From HGM04593 sp045634365 (GTDB lineage: Bacteria; Bacteroidota; Bacteroidia; Bacteroidales; Bacteroidaceae): a stretch of DNA of 64,000 nt. The translations under genes were made by a program, and so were the position numbers. Under the pieces are notes generated by a model. That model worked only from the letters and a program-made list of their open reading frames with translations, was not told the DNA's origin and ran no database searches. The stretch is from contig JAZRAC010000001.1 in the NCBI GenBank assembly GCA_045634365.1, forward strand, positions 1 to 64,000, read 5' to 3'. This document shows positions 50,131-58,072 of the stretch, in pieces. Position 1 is the first letter of the stretch, and each line of letters opens with the position of its first letter.

Positions 50131-51965
50131 TAAGCAAAATGAATAAAGTGACGCTTCTTATATATTATAAGGAGTATGAGGCATTTCTCGAAAGATTGCG
50201 CTCGGTGGGTGTGGTACACATTGAGGAGCGCAAGAGCGGAGTAGTGGAGAGCCCCGAGACACAAGAACTGCTTGCACAGTCGGGCCGTTATTCGCGCATA
50301 ATCAAACGCCTCGAAGGTATTGCAGGCAAAGAAAAATTGCCGGCAATGCAGGGCGTCGATGCGAATGTGCTTGTGGATAATGCCAAAACTCTCTATGCCG
50401 AGATTGAGCAGTTGAAGAGTGCATTGCAGGTAGTGGAGAAGGATGTGGCAGCAATGACTCCGTGGGGCGACTTTGATTTTTCGCTCCTCGACAAGCTGTC
50501 GGCGGCCGGCTACAAGGTGAACTTCTTTGTAACAACTGCAAAGGATTTTAAAGAGGATTGGTGCGAGCAGTATAATGCAATAACAGTAGCCGCACACTCG
50601 TCGAGACTCTATTTTGTAACGGTTACCCACAAGGATGTTGCCGTGGAGATTGATGCTGAAAATGCCAAAATTCCCACTGCATCACTTTCGGCATTGAAGG
50701 CCGAGGCGCAAAGTATTCTTGCCTCTATTGCCGAGAAAGAGAATAAACTTGCGGAGTTTGCAACAAAGAATCTCTCTACAATTTTAGCGGGGCAGGCTGC
50801 GCTCAACAAGAAAATGGAGTTCTCAAACGTGGTGTTGAGTGGCGAGAAGGTGTCGGGCGACAAACTGTTGTTGTTGCAAGGCTGGGTGCCACAGGACGAT
50901 ACTTCCGCGCTTGTGAATATGCTCGATAAGGATTCTGTTTTCTACGAGATTACAAAGCCCAAATTGGGTGATAATATTCCCGTGAAGTTCAAGAATAATG
51001 CCTTCACAAGAATGTACGAAGTGCTGACGAAAATGTATGGAATGCCGAGTGGTACGGATTTCGACCCTACTCCCATTGTGGCTCCCTTCTTCTCGCTCTT
51101 CTTTGCATTCTGTATGGGTGATTCGGGGTACGGACTCATACTTATTCTGCTTGGTTTCTTGCTCAAAAAGAAGCTTGGCAAGGATATGGCGGGTATGATG
51201 AACCTTGTGATTACTCTCGGAATTTTTACCACCTTTATCGGTGCTCTCTTCGGTACATTCTTCGGAATGAGCTTGCTCGATTGGAATATTCCGCAGGAGC
51301 TTAAAGAGTTTATAATATCGGGCAAGATGGAGCTGTTTGGTGCCACATACGACAAGCAGATGATTCTTGCGCTTGCAATTGGTGTTGTTCACATTTCAAT
51401 CGCAATGACCGTGAAGGCTATAAATACCACGCTGTTCTTCGGCTTTAAGGAGGCGATAAGCTCTTGGGGCTGGTGGCTTGTGGTTGTGGGTGGTACCATT
51501 GTGGGTACTCTCTCGTTCCTGAGCGTTATTCCTGTCGAGGTGTCGAAATGGGCGCTTATTGCCATAGGAGGCGTTGGTGCCGTGGGTATCTATCTGCTCA
51601 ACAGCTTCAACCGCAATGTGTTTATGAATATTGGTGCAGGCTTGTGGGATACTTACAATATGGCTGCGGGCTTGCTTGGAGATATTCTCTCTTATATTCG
51701 TCTTTTCGCTCTTGGACTGGCCGGCGGAATGCTTGGACAGACTTTCAACAGCCTTGCGCTTATGGTGGTGGAAGGACAGGAGGGTGTTGGCGCCGTGATT
51801 GGCTGGATAGGTTTCGGCCTTATCATTGTGTTTGGTCACACTCTTAATATTGCGATGTCGTGCCTTAGTGCATTTGTGCATCCGCTGCGTCTTACCTTTG
51901 TGGAGTATTTCAAGAATGCCGGATACGATGGTAAGGGCGTGGAATATAAACCGTTTAATAAGTAA
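50127..51965 (+). CDS. ntpI: V-type ATP synthase subunit I
   Basis: 612 residues. The cytoplasmic N-terminal ~310 residues are coiled-coil rich; the C-terminal half has about seven to eight transmembrane helices from FFSLFFAFCMGDSGYGLIL on. The second-last part has LGDILSYIRLFALGLAGGML with the conserved membrane Arg that faces the ion site of the K ring. FVEYFKNAGYDGKGVEY ends it, as in other members. Confidence 0.95.
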   Translation: MISKMNKVTLLIYYKEYEAFLERLRSVGVVHIEERKSGVVESPETQELLAQSGRYSRIIKRLEGIAGKEKLPAMQGVDANVLVDNAKTLYAEIEQLKSALQVVEKDVAAMTPWGDFDFSLLDKLSAAGYKVNFFVTTAKDFKEDWCEQYNAITVAAHSSRLYFVTVTHKDVAVEIDAENAKIPTASLSALKAEAQSILASIAEKENKLAEFATKNLSTILAGQAALNKKMEFSNVVLSGEKVSGDKLLLLQGWVPQDDTSALVNMLDKDSVFYEITKPKLGDNIPVKFKNNAFTRMYEVLTKMYGMPSGTDFDPTPIVAPFFSLFFAFCMGDSGYGLILILLGFLLKKKLGKDMAGMMNLVITLGIFTTFIGALFGTFFGMSLLDWNIPQELKEFIISGKMELFGATYDKQMILALAIGVVHISIAMTVKAINTTLFFGFKEAISSWGWWLVVVGGTIVGTLSFLSVIPVEVSKWALIAIGGVGAVGIYLLNSFNRNVFMNIGAGLWDTYNMAAGLLGDILSYIRLFALGLAGGMLGQTFNSLALMVVEGQEGVGAVIGWIGFGLIIVFGHTLNIAMSCLSAFVHPLRLTFVEYFKNAGYDGKGVEYKPFNK

Positions 51966-51995
51966 TAAATATAAATAATTAAAAATTAAAGAATT

Positions 51996-52415
51996 ATGAA
52001 CGAATTATTAGGTTATTTGGGAATGGGTCTTATGTTGGGACTCGCTGGTATTGGCAGTTGCTATGGTACATCTATCGCCGGTAATGCTGCCGAGGGAGCT
52101 TTGAAGAAAGATTCTTCAAAATCGGCAGGTTATATGATTCTGTCGGCTCTTCCCGCTACACAGGGATTGTATGGCTTCTTGGCTTTCTTGCTCCATTTTA
52201 GCAAGGTAAATGCCGAAACAGGTACATTGTGGTTCGGTGTTGGTCTTGGTGTAGGCTTGGTTTGCTTGTTCTCGGCAATTCGTCAGGGCCAGATTTGTGC
52301 CAACGGTATTGTGGGTATGTCACAGGGACACGATGTGCAGACTAACACTATGATTTATGCTGCTTTCCCCGAGTTCTATGCTATTCTTGCTCTTGTAGCT
52401 ACCTTCTTGGTGTAA
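51996..52415 (+). CDS. ntpK: V-type ATP synthase subunit K (proteolipid, Na+-type)
   Basis: 139 residues, four transmembrane helices (two fused hairpins). The ion site reads SALPATQGLYGF (Leu52, Thr55, Gln56), RQGQ (Gln97) and AFPEFYA (Glu126). These match in identity and spacing the Na+ ligands of Enterococcus hirae NtpK (Leu61, Thr64, Gln65, Gln110, Glu139). The ring therefore probably carries Na+, not H+. The first hairpin keeps no ion-binding carboxylate, as in other V-type rings. Last gene of the operon. Confidence 0.95.
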   Translation: MNELLGYLGMGLMLGLAGIGSCYGTSIAGNAAEGALKKDSSKSAGYMILSALPATQGLYGFLAFLLHFSKVNAETGTLWFGVGLGVGLVCLFSAIRQGQICANGIVGMSQGHDVQTNTMIYAAFPEFYAILALVATFLV

Positions 52416-52438
52416 TATAGTATAGAATAATGTTTGGT

Positions 52439-52473
52439 AAAAGGCTGCTTTGCTTCGGTAAAGCGGCCTTTTT
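52439..52473 (+). terminator. Terminator of the V-ATPase operon
   Basis: AAAAGGCTGCTTT pairs with AAAGCGGCCTTTT (two G-T pairs) around GCTTCGGT, followed by T's. Confidence 0.8.
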
Positions 52474-52528
52474 GCAATCAAAAGGTGTATAAGTGGCTAA
52501 TTATTTTACTATTTCAAAAAAAAATATT

Positions 52529-52536
52529 ACTTTTGT
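52529..52536 (+). promoter_or_regulatory. -7 box of the glycogen synthase-phosphorylase operon
   Basis: TACTTTTG, full match; transcript would start about 100 bases before the synthase ATG at 52645. Confidence 0.5.
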
Positions 52537-52644
52537 GGGCGAATAGAGAGAAGGGGGCTCCTTTCTCCCTATTTCTTATTTATTATAATTAAGGTGTATC
52601 CAAGTGTGGATATGCTTTATGTTTTTTTGATTTTTATTTTAAAT

Positions 52645-54309
52645 ATGAAGAATGAACCGATGCTTCCCGATTATCTTTTTGAGATAAGCTGGGAAATCTG
52701 TAATAAAGTCGGCGGTATTTATACGGTAGTATCTACAAAGGCACGCACCCTTTCTATGGTAGAGGGGTTGACGGCTGTTTATGTGGGCCCCGATTTGTGG
52801 AAAGACAAGGAAAATCCCTTGTTTACCGAGGATAAACGTTTGTGGAGTGCTTGGCGCAAGTCTGTCGCCGATGAAAAGTTTACCGTGCGTTGCGGTTACT
52901 GGGAAATACCCGGTCGTCCCAAAGTGATTCTTGTCGATTACACCGGCTATATGGAGGATAAAGACTCTATCTATGGTGAATTGTGGGACGATTTTGGAGT
53001 GGACTCTCTCCACGGCTATGGCGATTATGACGATTCTATGATTTTTGGTTACGCGGTAGGTCGTGTAATCGAGAGTTTCTATAATAAGAATATAAAGAAA
53101 GGCAATGTGGTTGTTCAGGCTCACGAATGGCAGAGTGGTGGAGCCGCTCTCTATGTGAAGAAGCATCTTCCCGCAGTCGGAACAATATTCACCACCCACG
53201 CTACAAGCATCGGTCGCTCTATTGCGTCGAATGGTAAGCCTCTCTACGACTATTTCGAGGGTTACAATGGCGACCAGATGGCCGAGGAACTTAACGTGCA
53301 GTCGAAGCATTCGGTTGAACGTGTGAGCGCGGCGAATGTCGATTGCTTCACCACTGTGAGCGAGATTACAGCCCGCGAGTGCAAGCAGTTGATTGAGCGT
53401 CCCATCGATGTTATTCTCGAAAATGGCTTTGAAAAGGATTTTGTTCCCACAGGCAAGGATTTTGTCACAAAGCGTGCGGCGGCCCGTGCGGCTCGTCTGC
53501 GTGTGGCAGCAGCTCTCACCGGTGACAAGATAGCCGATGATGCTCTTATAATAGGTATCGGCGGTCGTATGGAGATGCGTAATAAGGGTATAGATATGTT
53601 CATCGAAGCAATGTCGCGCCTTAATAACGAGGGTGGTATTGAGCGCGATGTGGTTGCTTTCATTGATGTACCCGCTTGGTCGGGCGATGCACGCGAGGAC
53701 TTGTGCCATCGTTTGAATTCGGCCGACACAGAGTGGCACTCTCCGCTTCCCAATCCTTACCTCACCCACAATCTCAATAATTTCTACGAAGATTCCATTG
53801 CCTGCACTCTGCGTAACTGCTTCCTCGACAATCGTAGTGGCAAAAACCGCGTGAAGGTTATATATGTTCCCTGCTACCTCAAAGGCAACGATGGAATTTT
53901 CAATATGGATTATTACGATGTGCTCATCGGTAACGACCTAAATGTTTACCCCTCGTACTATGAGCCTTGGGGTTACACTCCGCTCGAAAGTGCAGCGTTC
54001 AATATACCCACAATCACCACCGACCTCACCGGCTTTGGTCTTTGGGTTAATTCGGTGCTTGGCCGCACAGGCAAGCTCGAAGATGGTGTAGAGGTAATTG
54101 CTCGAAACGACAGCAACTATTTCGATGCAGCCGAGGAAATTACAAAAACAATTCGTATCTTTGCAAAACTTTCCGAAAAGGAGGTTGCCGCTTGTCGCAA
54201 AAAGGCAGCAAAGATGGCCGAAAAAGCATTGTGGAAGCACTTTATAAAGAACTATATGGAGGCTTACGATTTTGCGTTAAAGGCTGCGGCTCAAAGAACT
54301 AAAAAGTAA
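52645..54309 (+). CDS. Glycogen synthase (GT3-type)
   Basis: 554 residues from ATG 52645, which gives MKNEPMLPDYLFEISWEICN; the frame extends to 52594 without similarity. FEISWEICNKVGGIYTVV, VVQAHEWQSGGAALY, TTHATSIGRSIASN and PSYYEPWGYTPLESAAF are hallmarks of the animal/fungal-type GT3 synthases, which use UDP-glucose, rather than the ADP-glucose GT5 GlgA. Bacteroidota often carry this GT3 form. It elongates alpha-1,4-glucan. The phosphorylase follows 23 bases later, so synthesis and breakdown enzymes share one transcript. Confidence 0.93.
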   Translation: MKNEPMLPDYLFEISWEICNKVGGIYTVVSTKARTLSMVEGLTAVYVGPDLWKDKENPLFTEDKRLWSAWRKSVADEKFTVRCGYWEIPGRPKVILVDYTGYMEDKDSIYGELWDDFGVDSLHGYGDYDDSMIFGYAVGRVIESFYNKNIKKGNVVVQAHEWQSGGAALYVKKHLPAVGTIFTTHATSIGRSIASNGKPLYDYFEGYNGDQMAEELNVQSKHSVERVSAANVDCFTTVSEITARECKQLIERPIDVILENGFEKDFVPTGKDFVTKRAAARAARLRVAAALTGDKIADDALIIGIGGRMEMRNKGIDMFIEAMSRLNNEGGIERDVVAFIDVPAWSGDAREDLCHRLNSADTEWHSPLPNPYLTHNLNNFYEDSIACTLRNCFLDNRSGKNRVKVIYVPCYLKGNDGIFNMDYYDVLIGNDLNVYPSYYEPWGYTPLESAAFNIPTITTDLTGFGLWVNSVLGRTGKLEDGVEVIARNDSNYFDAAEEITKTIRIFAKLSEKEVAACRKKAAKMAEKALWKHFIKNYMEAYDFALKAAAQRTKK

Positions 54310-54332
54310 AATACACATTTAATTAAAAAAAT

Positions 54333-56897
54333 ATGATAGCTATTAGTAACACAAACCAACCCGGTTGGAAAACTGTTAATGTAAAGTCTTATATCCCCGA
54401 GACTCTTAAACCCCTCGAGGAGATTGCCCACAACCTTTGGTGGGTATGGAACGAGGAGGCACGCGAGCTCTTCACAATGCTCGATGCAAAACTTTATGAG
54501 GAGTGCGCAGGTAACCCTGTTCTTTTGCTCGAAAAATTGGGCGTAGAGAAACTCGACGAACTCTCAAAAGACAAGGCAATCCTCGACAAATTGGCTTCTG
54601 TATATGCCGCCTTCCGCAAATATATGGATGTTAAGCCCGATGCTAACCGTCCTTCGGTTGCATACTTCTGTATGGAGTATGGCTTGACAAGCGTTCTCAA
54701 AATCTATTCAGGTGGTCTTGGTATTTTGGCCGGTGACTATTTGAAGGAGGCTTCCGACTCTAACGTGGATATGTGTGCCGTAGGTTTCTTGTATCGTTAC
54801 GGTTACTTCACACAGTCTTTGTCTATGGATGGTGCGCAGATTGCAAACTACGAGGCACAAAACTTCAATCAGCTTCCCCTTGAACGCGTTTACGAGGCCG
54901 ATGGCGTAACTCCTATGGTAATTCAGGTTCCCTACATCGACTATTATGTAAATGCCAACGTATGGAAGGTGAATGTAGGTCGTGTAGCTCTCTACCTCTT
55001 GGATACAGACTTCGAGGCTAACAGCGAGTATGACCGTCCTATCACTCACAAGCTCTATGGTGGTGACTGGGAGAACCGTTTGAAGCAGGAGATTTTGCTT
55101 GGTATCGGTGGTATGATTGCATTGGAGAAACTTGGCATCAAGAAGGATATTTACCACTGCAACGAGGGTCACGCAGCACTCTGCAACCTCTACCGTCTGA
55201 CACAGTATATAAAGAGCGGTTACACATACGAGGAGGCATTGGAGATTGTACGCGCAAGCAGCCTTTACACTGTTCACACTCCCGTGCCCGCAGGTCACGA
55301 CTATTTCGACGAAGGCCTCTTCGGCAAATATATGCGTGGTTACGCAAGCCAATTGAATATCACTTGGGACGACCTTATGAACCTTGGTCGTGAGAATGCC
55401 GGTGACAAGAACGAGCGTTTCTGTATGTCAATCTTCGCTTGCAACACCTGTCAGGAGATTAACGGTGTGAGCCGTTTGCACGGTGCCGTTTCAAAATCTA
55501 TGTTCGCAGGCATCTGGAAGGGTTACTATCCCTCGGAGAACCACGTTGGTTACGTTACCAACGGTGTTCACTATCCTACATGGGTAGCTCCCGAGTGGGA
55601 CGAGCTCTACAAAAAGAACTTCGACCCCTCGTTCATCGGCGACCAGTCTAACGAGTCTATCTGGCACGCAATCGACAAAGTGTCTAACGATGTTATCTGG
55701 AAGACACGCGTTACACGCAAAAAGAAACTTATCGATTATATCCGTAAGGCATTTAAAGAGGATTGGTTGAAGAACCAAGGCGATCCTATGCGTATTGTGG
55801 ATGTTGTAAACAAAATCAACCCCGATGCTCTTGTAATCGGCTTTGCTCGTCGTTTCGCAACATACAAGCGTGCACACCTCCTCTTTACCGACCTCGACCG
55901 TTTGGCAAAATTGTTGAACAACCCCGAGCGTCCCATTCAATTCCTCTTTGCAGGTAAGGCTCACCCCCACGATGGTGCAGGTCAAGGTCTCATCAAACGT
56001 ATCATCGAGGTTTCTCGCCGTCCCGAATTTATCGGCAAGATTATCTTCCTCGAAAATTATGATATGGATTTGGCTAAATTGCTCGTATCGGGTGTTGATA
56101 TTTGGATGAATACTCCCACACGTCCTCTCGAAGCATCGGGTACATCGGGTGAGAAAGCGCTTATGAACGGTGTTCTCAACTTCTCGGTTCTCGACGGTTG
56201 GTGGTGCGAGGGTTACAAACCCGGTGCCGGTTGGGCTTTGAAGGAGCAACGTACTTATCAGAATCAGGAGTTCCAAGATCAGCTCGATGCTGCTACAATC
56301 TACTCTCTCTTGGAGAACGAAATTCTCCCCTTGTACTACAACCGTGGCAAGAAGGAGTATTCAGACGAGTGGGTTGAGTGCATCAAGCGTTCAATTTCGC
56401 AGATTGCTCCTCACTTTACAATGAAGCGTCAGCTCGACGACTATTATAGCAAATTCTACTGCAAGCAGGCCGAGCGTTACCATCGCTTGATTGCCAACGA
56501 TTCGAAAGTTGCTCGTGAGCTTGCAGCTTGGAAGGAGTCTGTTGCTGCAAAATGGCACGCAATAGAGGTTCTTTCGGTTGAGAGCGAGAGCGACTTTATG
56601 ACCGATAATATGTCGGCCGGTGCAAAATACAACGTAACTGTTAAGGTAGACGAGAAGGGCTTGGACAATGCAGTTGGCATTGAGCTTGTAGTGCTTGCTC
56701 CCGACGCAACAGGTCGCGAAGAGATTTTTGCAGTATACCCCTTGGAGGTTACAAAGCGCGAAGGCAATATCTTCACCTTCCACGCAGAGGTAGCTCCCAG
56801 CAACGCAGGTGCATTCAAGGTGGCCTATCGTATGTTCCCCAAGAACGAGGAACTTGCTCACCGCCAGTCGTTTGCATACGTTAAGTGGTTCGCTTAA
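54333..56897 (+). CDS. glgP: Alpha-glucan phosphorylase (GT35, DUF3417 type)
   Basis: 854 residues. The N-terminal DUF3417 domain (about 10-120; PLEEIAHNLWWVWNEEARE) marks the archaeal/Thermus-like branch. The catalytic part has YFCMEYGLTS, CNEGHAALCNL, GFARRFATYKRAHLL and EASGTSGEKALMNGVLNFS, whose Lys carries pyridoxal phosphate. An extra C-terminal beta domain (about 740-854) is present. It releases glucose 1-phosphate from glycogen. 23 bases after the synthase; the terminator is the hairpin at 56915-56956. Confidence 0.93.
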   Translation: MIAISNTNQPGWKTVNVKSYIPETLKPLEEIAHNLWWVWNEEARELFTMLDAKLYEECAGNPVLLLEKLGVEKLDELSKDKAILDKLASVYAAFRKYMDVKPDANRPSVAYFCMEYGLTSVLKIYSGGLGILAGDYLKEASDSNVDMCAVGFLYRYGYFTQSLSMDGAQIANYEAQNFNQLPLERVYEADGVTPMVIQVPYIDYYVNANVWKVNVGRVALYLLDTDFEANSEYDRPITHKLYGGDWENRLKQEILLGIGGMIALEKLGIKKDIYHCNEGHAALCNLYRLTQYIKSGYTYEEALEIVRASSLYTVHTPVPAGHDYFDEGLFGKYMRGYASQLNITWDDLMNLGRENAGDKNERFCMSIFACNTCQEINGVSRLHGAVSKSMFAGIWKGYYPSENHVGYVTNGVHYPTWVAPEWDELYKKNFDPSFIGDQSNESIWHAIDKVSNDVIWKTRVTRKKKLIDYIRKAFKEDWLKNQGDPMRIVDVVNKINPDALVIGFARRFATYKRAHLLFTDLDRLAKLLNNPERPIQFLFAGKAHPHDGAGQGLIKRIIEVSRRPEFIGKIIFLENYDMDLAKLLVSGVDIWMNTPTRPLEASGTSGEKALMNGVLNFSVLDGWWCEGYKPGAGWALKEQRTYQNQEFQDQLDAATIYSLLENEILPLYYNRGKKEYSDEWVECIKRSISQIAPHFTMKRQLDDYYSKFYCKQAERYHRLIANDSKVARELAAWKESVAAKWHAIEVLSVESESDFMTDNMSAGAKYNVTVKVDEKGLDNAVGIELVVLAPDATGREEIFAVYPLEVTKREGNIFTFHAEVAPSNAGAFKVAYRMFPKNEELAHRQSFAYVKWFA

Positions 56898-56914
56898 TAA
56901 GAAATTGCATATTA

Positions 56915-57084
56915 CAAAAGAGGCCGCTAAAAAGTATTTTTTAGCGGCCTCTTTTGTGTAGGAGATGAATTAAAAGATGTAGTTCAAGGCTTGCGTATCC
57001 TGAAAAACCGGAGTTTACTAAGCGTAAATGAGGATTTTGAAGGCAAGCGTAACACAGAAATACACTTTTTAGTCATCTTCTTTT
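56915..57084. repeat. Inverted repeat copy 1 (with terminator hairpin)
   Basis: About 170 bases that recur, inverted and nearly identical, at 60680-60852. The left end is a strong hairpin (AAAAGAGGCCGCTAAAAA against TTTTTAGCGGCCTCTTTT, 56915-56956) that also terminates glgP. The middle has GATGAATTAAAAGATGTAG and CCGGAGTTTACTAAGCG, and it ends GTCATCTTCTTTT. No ORF and no transposase. Confidence 0.85.
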
Positions 57085-57152
57085 TTTGAAAAAAAAGAAA
57101 AACTAAACATAAATTTATTCCCGCAATAAGTATTATTATCTGAATTTTATTT

Positions 57153-57186
57153 TACTTTTGCACAAAATGTGCAATGTTGTGCAAAA
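57153..57186 (+). promoter_or_regulatory. Promoter of the hemolysin-III gene with overlapping palindrome
   Basis: -7 box TACTTTTG at 57153-57160. A perfect 10-bp inverted repeat TTTTGCACAA (57156-57165) / TTGTGCAAAA (57177-57186) overlaps the box and the start point. It is operator-like. The ~65 bases before it (57085-57152) are AT-rich and hold nothing else. Confidence 0.45.
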
Positions 57187-57231
57187 ATGCTTGCGTTTTT
57201 TGCCAATAAGCAAGAACTTATAATTACGACT

Positions 57232-57897
57232 ATGGAAAATAAAGCAGATAAAGACAAAAGATATACAAAAGGCGAGGAGTGGGTAAATGCTCTCACTCAC
57301 GCAGTGGGTGTAGTGGGCGGAATTATTGTCAGCGCGCTGTTTATTGCAAAAGGCAAGGAGGTGGGGCTCGACGGCTGGGGAATGGCAAGCCTGTGGCTGT
57401 ATATATTCGGAATGTTAAGTTCCTATATATTCTCAACTTCCTACCACGCCTGTTCACCTTCGCTCTCATGGAAACGCCGTCTGCGCAAGCTCGACCATTC
57501 GGCAATCTATTGGCACATTGCGGGCAGCTACTCCCCCTTGATGCTCATTGCTCTGCGCAATGTCGATTATTGGGGGTGGGGCATTTTTATTTTCTGTTGG
57601 CTGTGTGCTGTTGCCGGTACCATTGTGAGTTTCTGCGCCTTGAAAAAGCATAATAAGATTGAGACTATCTGCTTTGTACTTATGGGGCTCACAATAGTGG
57701 TTGCGATGAAGCAATTTTGGGATGCGGTGCCTCTTGGGGTGTTCCTGTGGGTCGTTGGCGAGGGTATTGCCTATATTATCGGCGCCATTCTTTATAGTTT
57801 CCACAAGGTTAAATATATTCACGCGATTTTCCACGTTTTTGTGCTTGTGGGAACACTCTGTCATATGATGGCTGTGTGGGAGGTGCTCACACGATGA
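57232..57897 (+). CDS. Hemolysin III/PAQR family membrane protein
   Basis: 221 residues from ATG 57232, which gives MENKADKDKRYTKGEEWVNA; upstream in-frame starts lie inside the promoter. Seven transmembrane helices with the family motifs NALTHAVGVVGG, TSYHAC, KLDHSAIYWHIAGSY and HAIFHVFVLVG. The four His/Asp positions that bind zinc in PAQR receptors are all present (His in ALTHA and SYHA, Asp-His in LDHS, His in IFHVFV). The role in bacteria is unsettled: membrane homeostasis rather than hemolysis is likely. Terminator at 57912. Confidence 0.9.
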   Translation: MENKADKDKRYTKGEEWVNALTHAVGVVGGIIVSALFIAKGKEVGLDGWGMASLWLYIFGMLSSYIFSTSYHACSPSLSWKRRLRKLDHSAIYWHIAGSYSPLMLIALRNVDYWGWGIFIFCWLCAVAGTIVSFCALKKHNKIETICFVLMGLTIVVAMKQFWDAVPLGVFLWVVGEGIAYIIGAILYSFHKVKYIHAIFHVFVLVGTLCHMMAVWEVLTR

Positions 57898-57911
57898 ATA
57901 TTCTTTATCGG

Positions 57912-57950
57912 GCGGCTGTGCAACAGGAAAGGCACAGCCGCTTGTTTTTT
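57912..57950 (+). terminator. Terminator of the hemolysin-III gene
   Basis: GCGGCTGTGC (57912-57921) / GCACAGCCGC (57932-57941), perfect, followed by TTGTTTTTTT. Confidence 0.85.
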
Positions 57951-58028
57951 TTATATAAAATGGTGATAAAAGAGCCCGGCGGAATAAATTTAAACACTTT
58001 CTTAAAGGTAAATCCCGTTTTTTTTCAT

Positions 58029-58036
58029 TATTTTCG
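58029..58036 (+). promoter_or_regulatory. -7 box of aspS
   Basis: TATTTTCG, 36 bases before the aspS start; no clear -33 box. Confidence 0.4.
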
Positions 58037-58072
58037 CAAGTTAAATGTTTAATCAAGAAAAACAATATAAAA

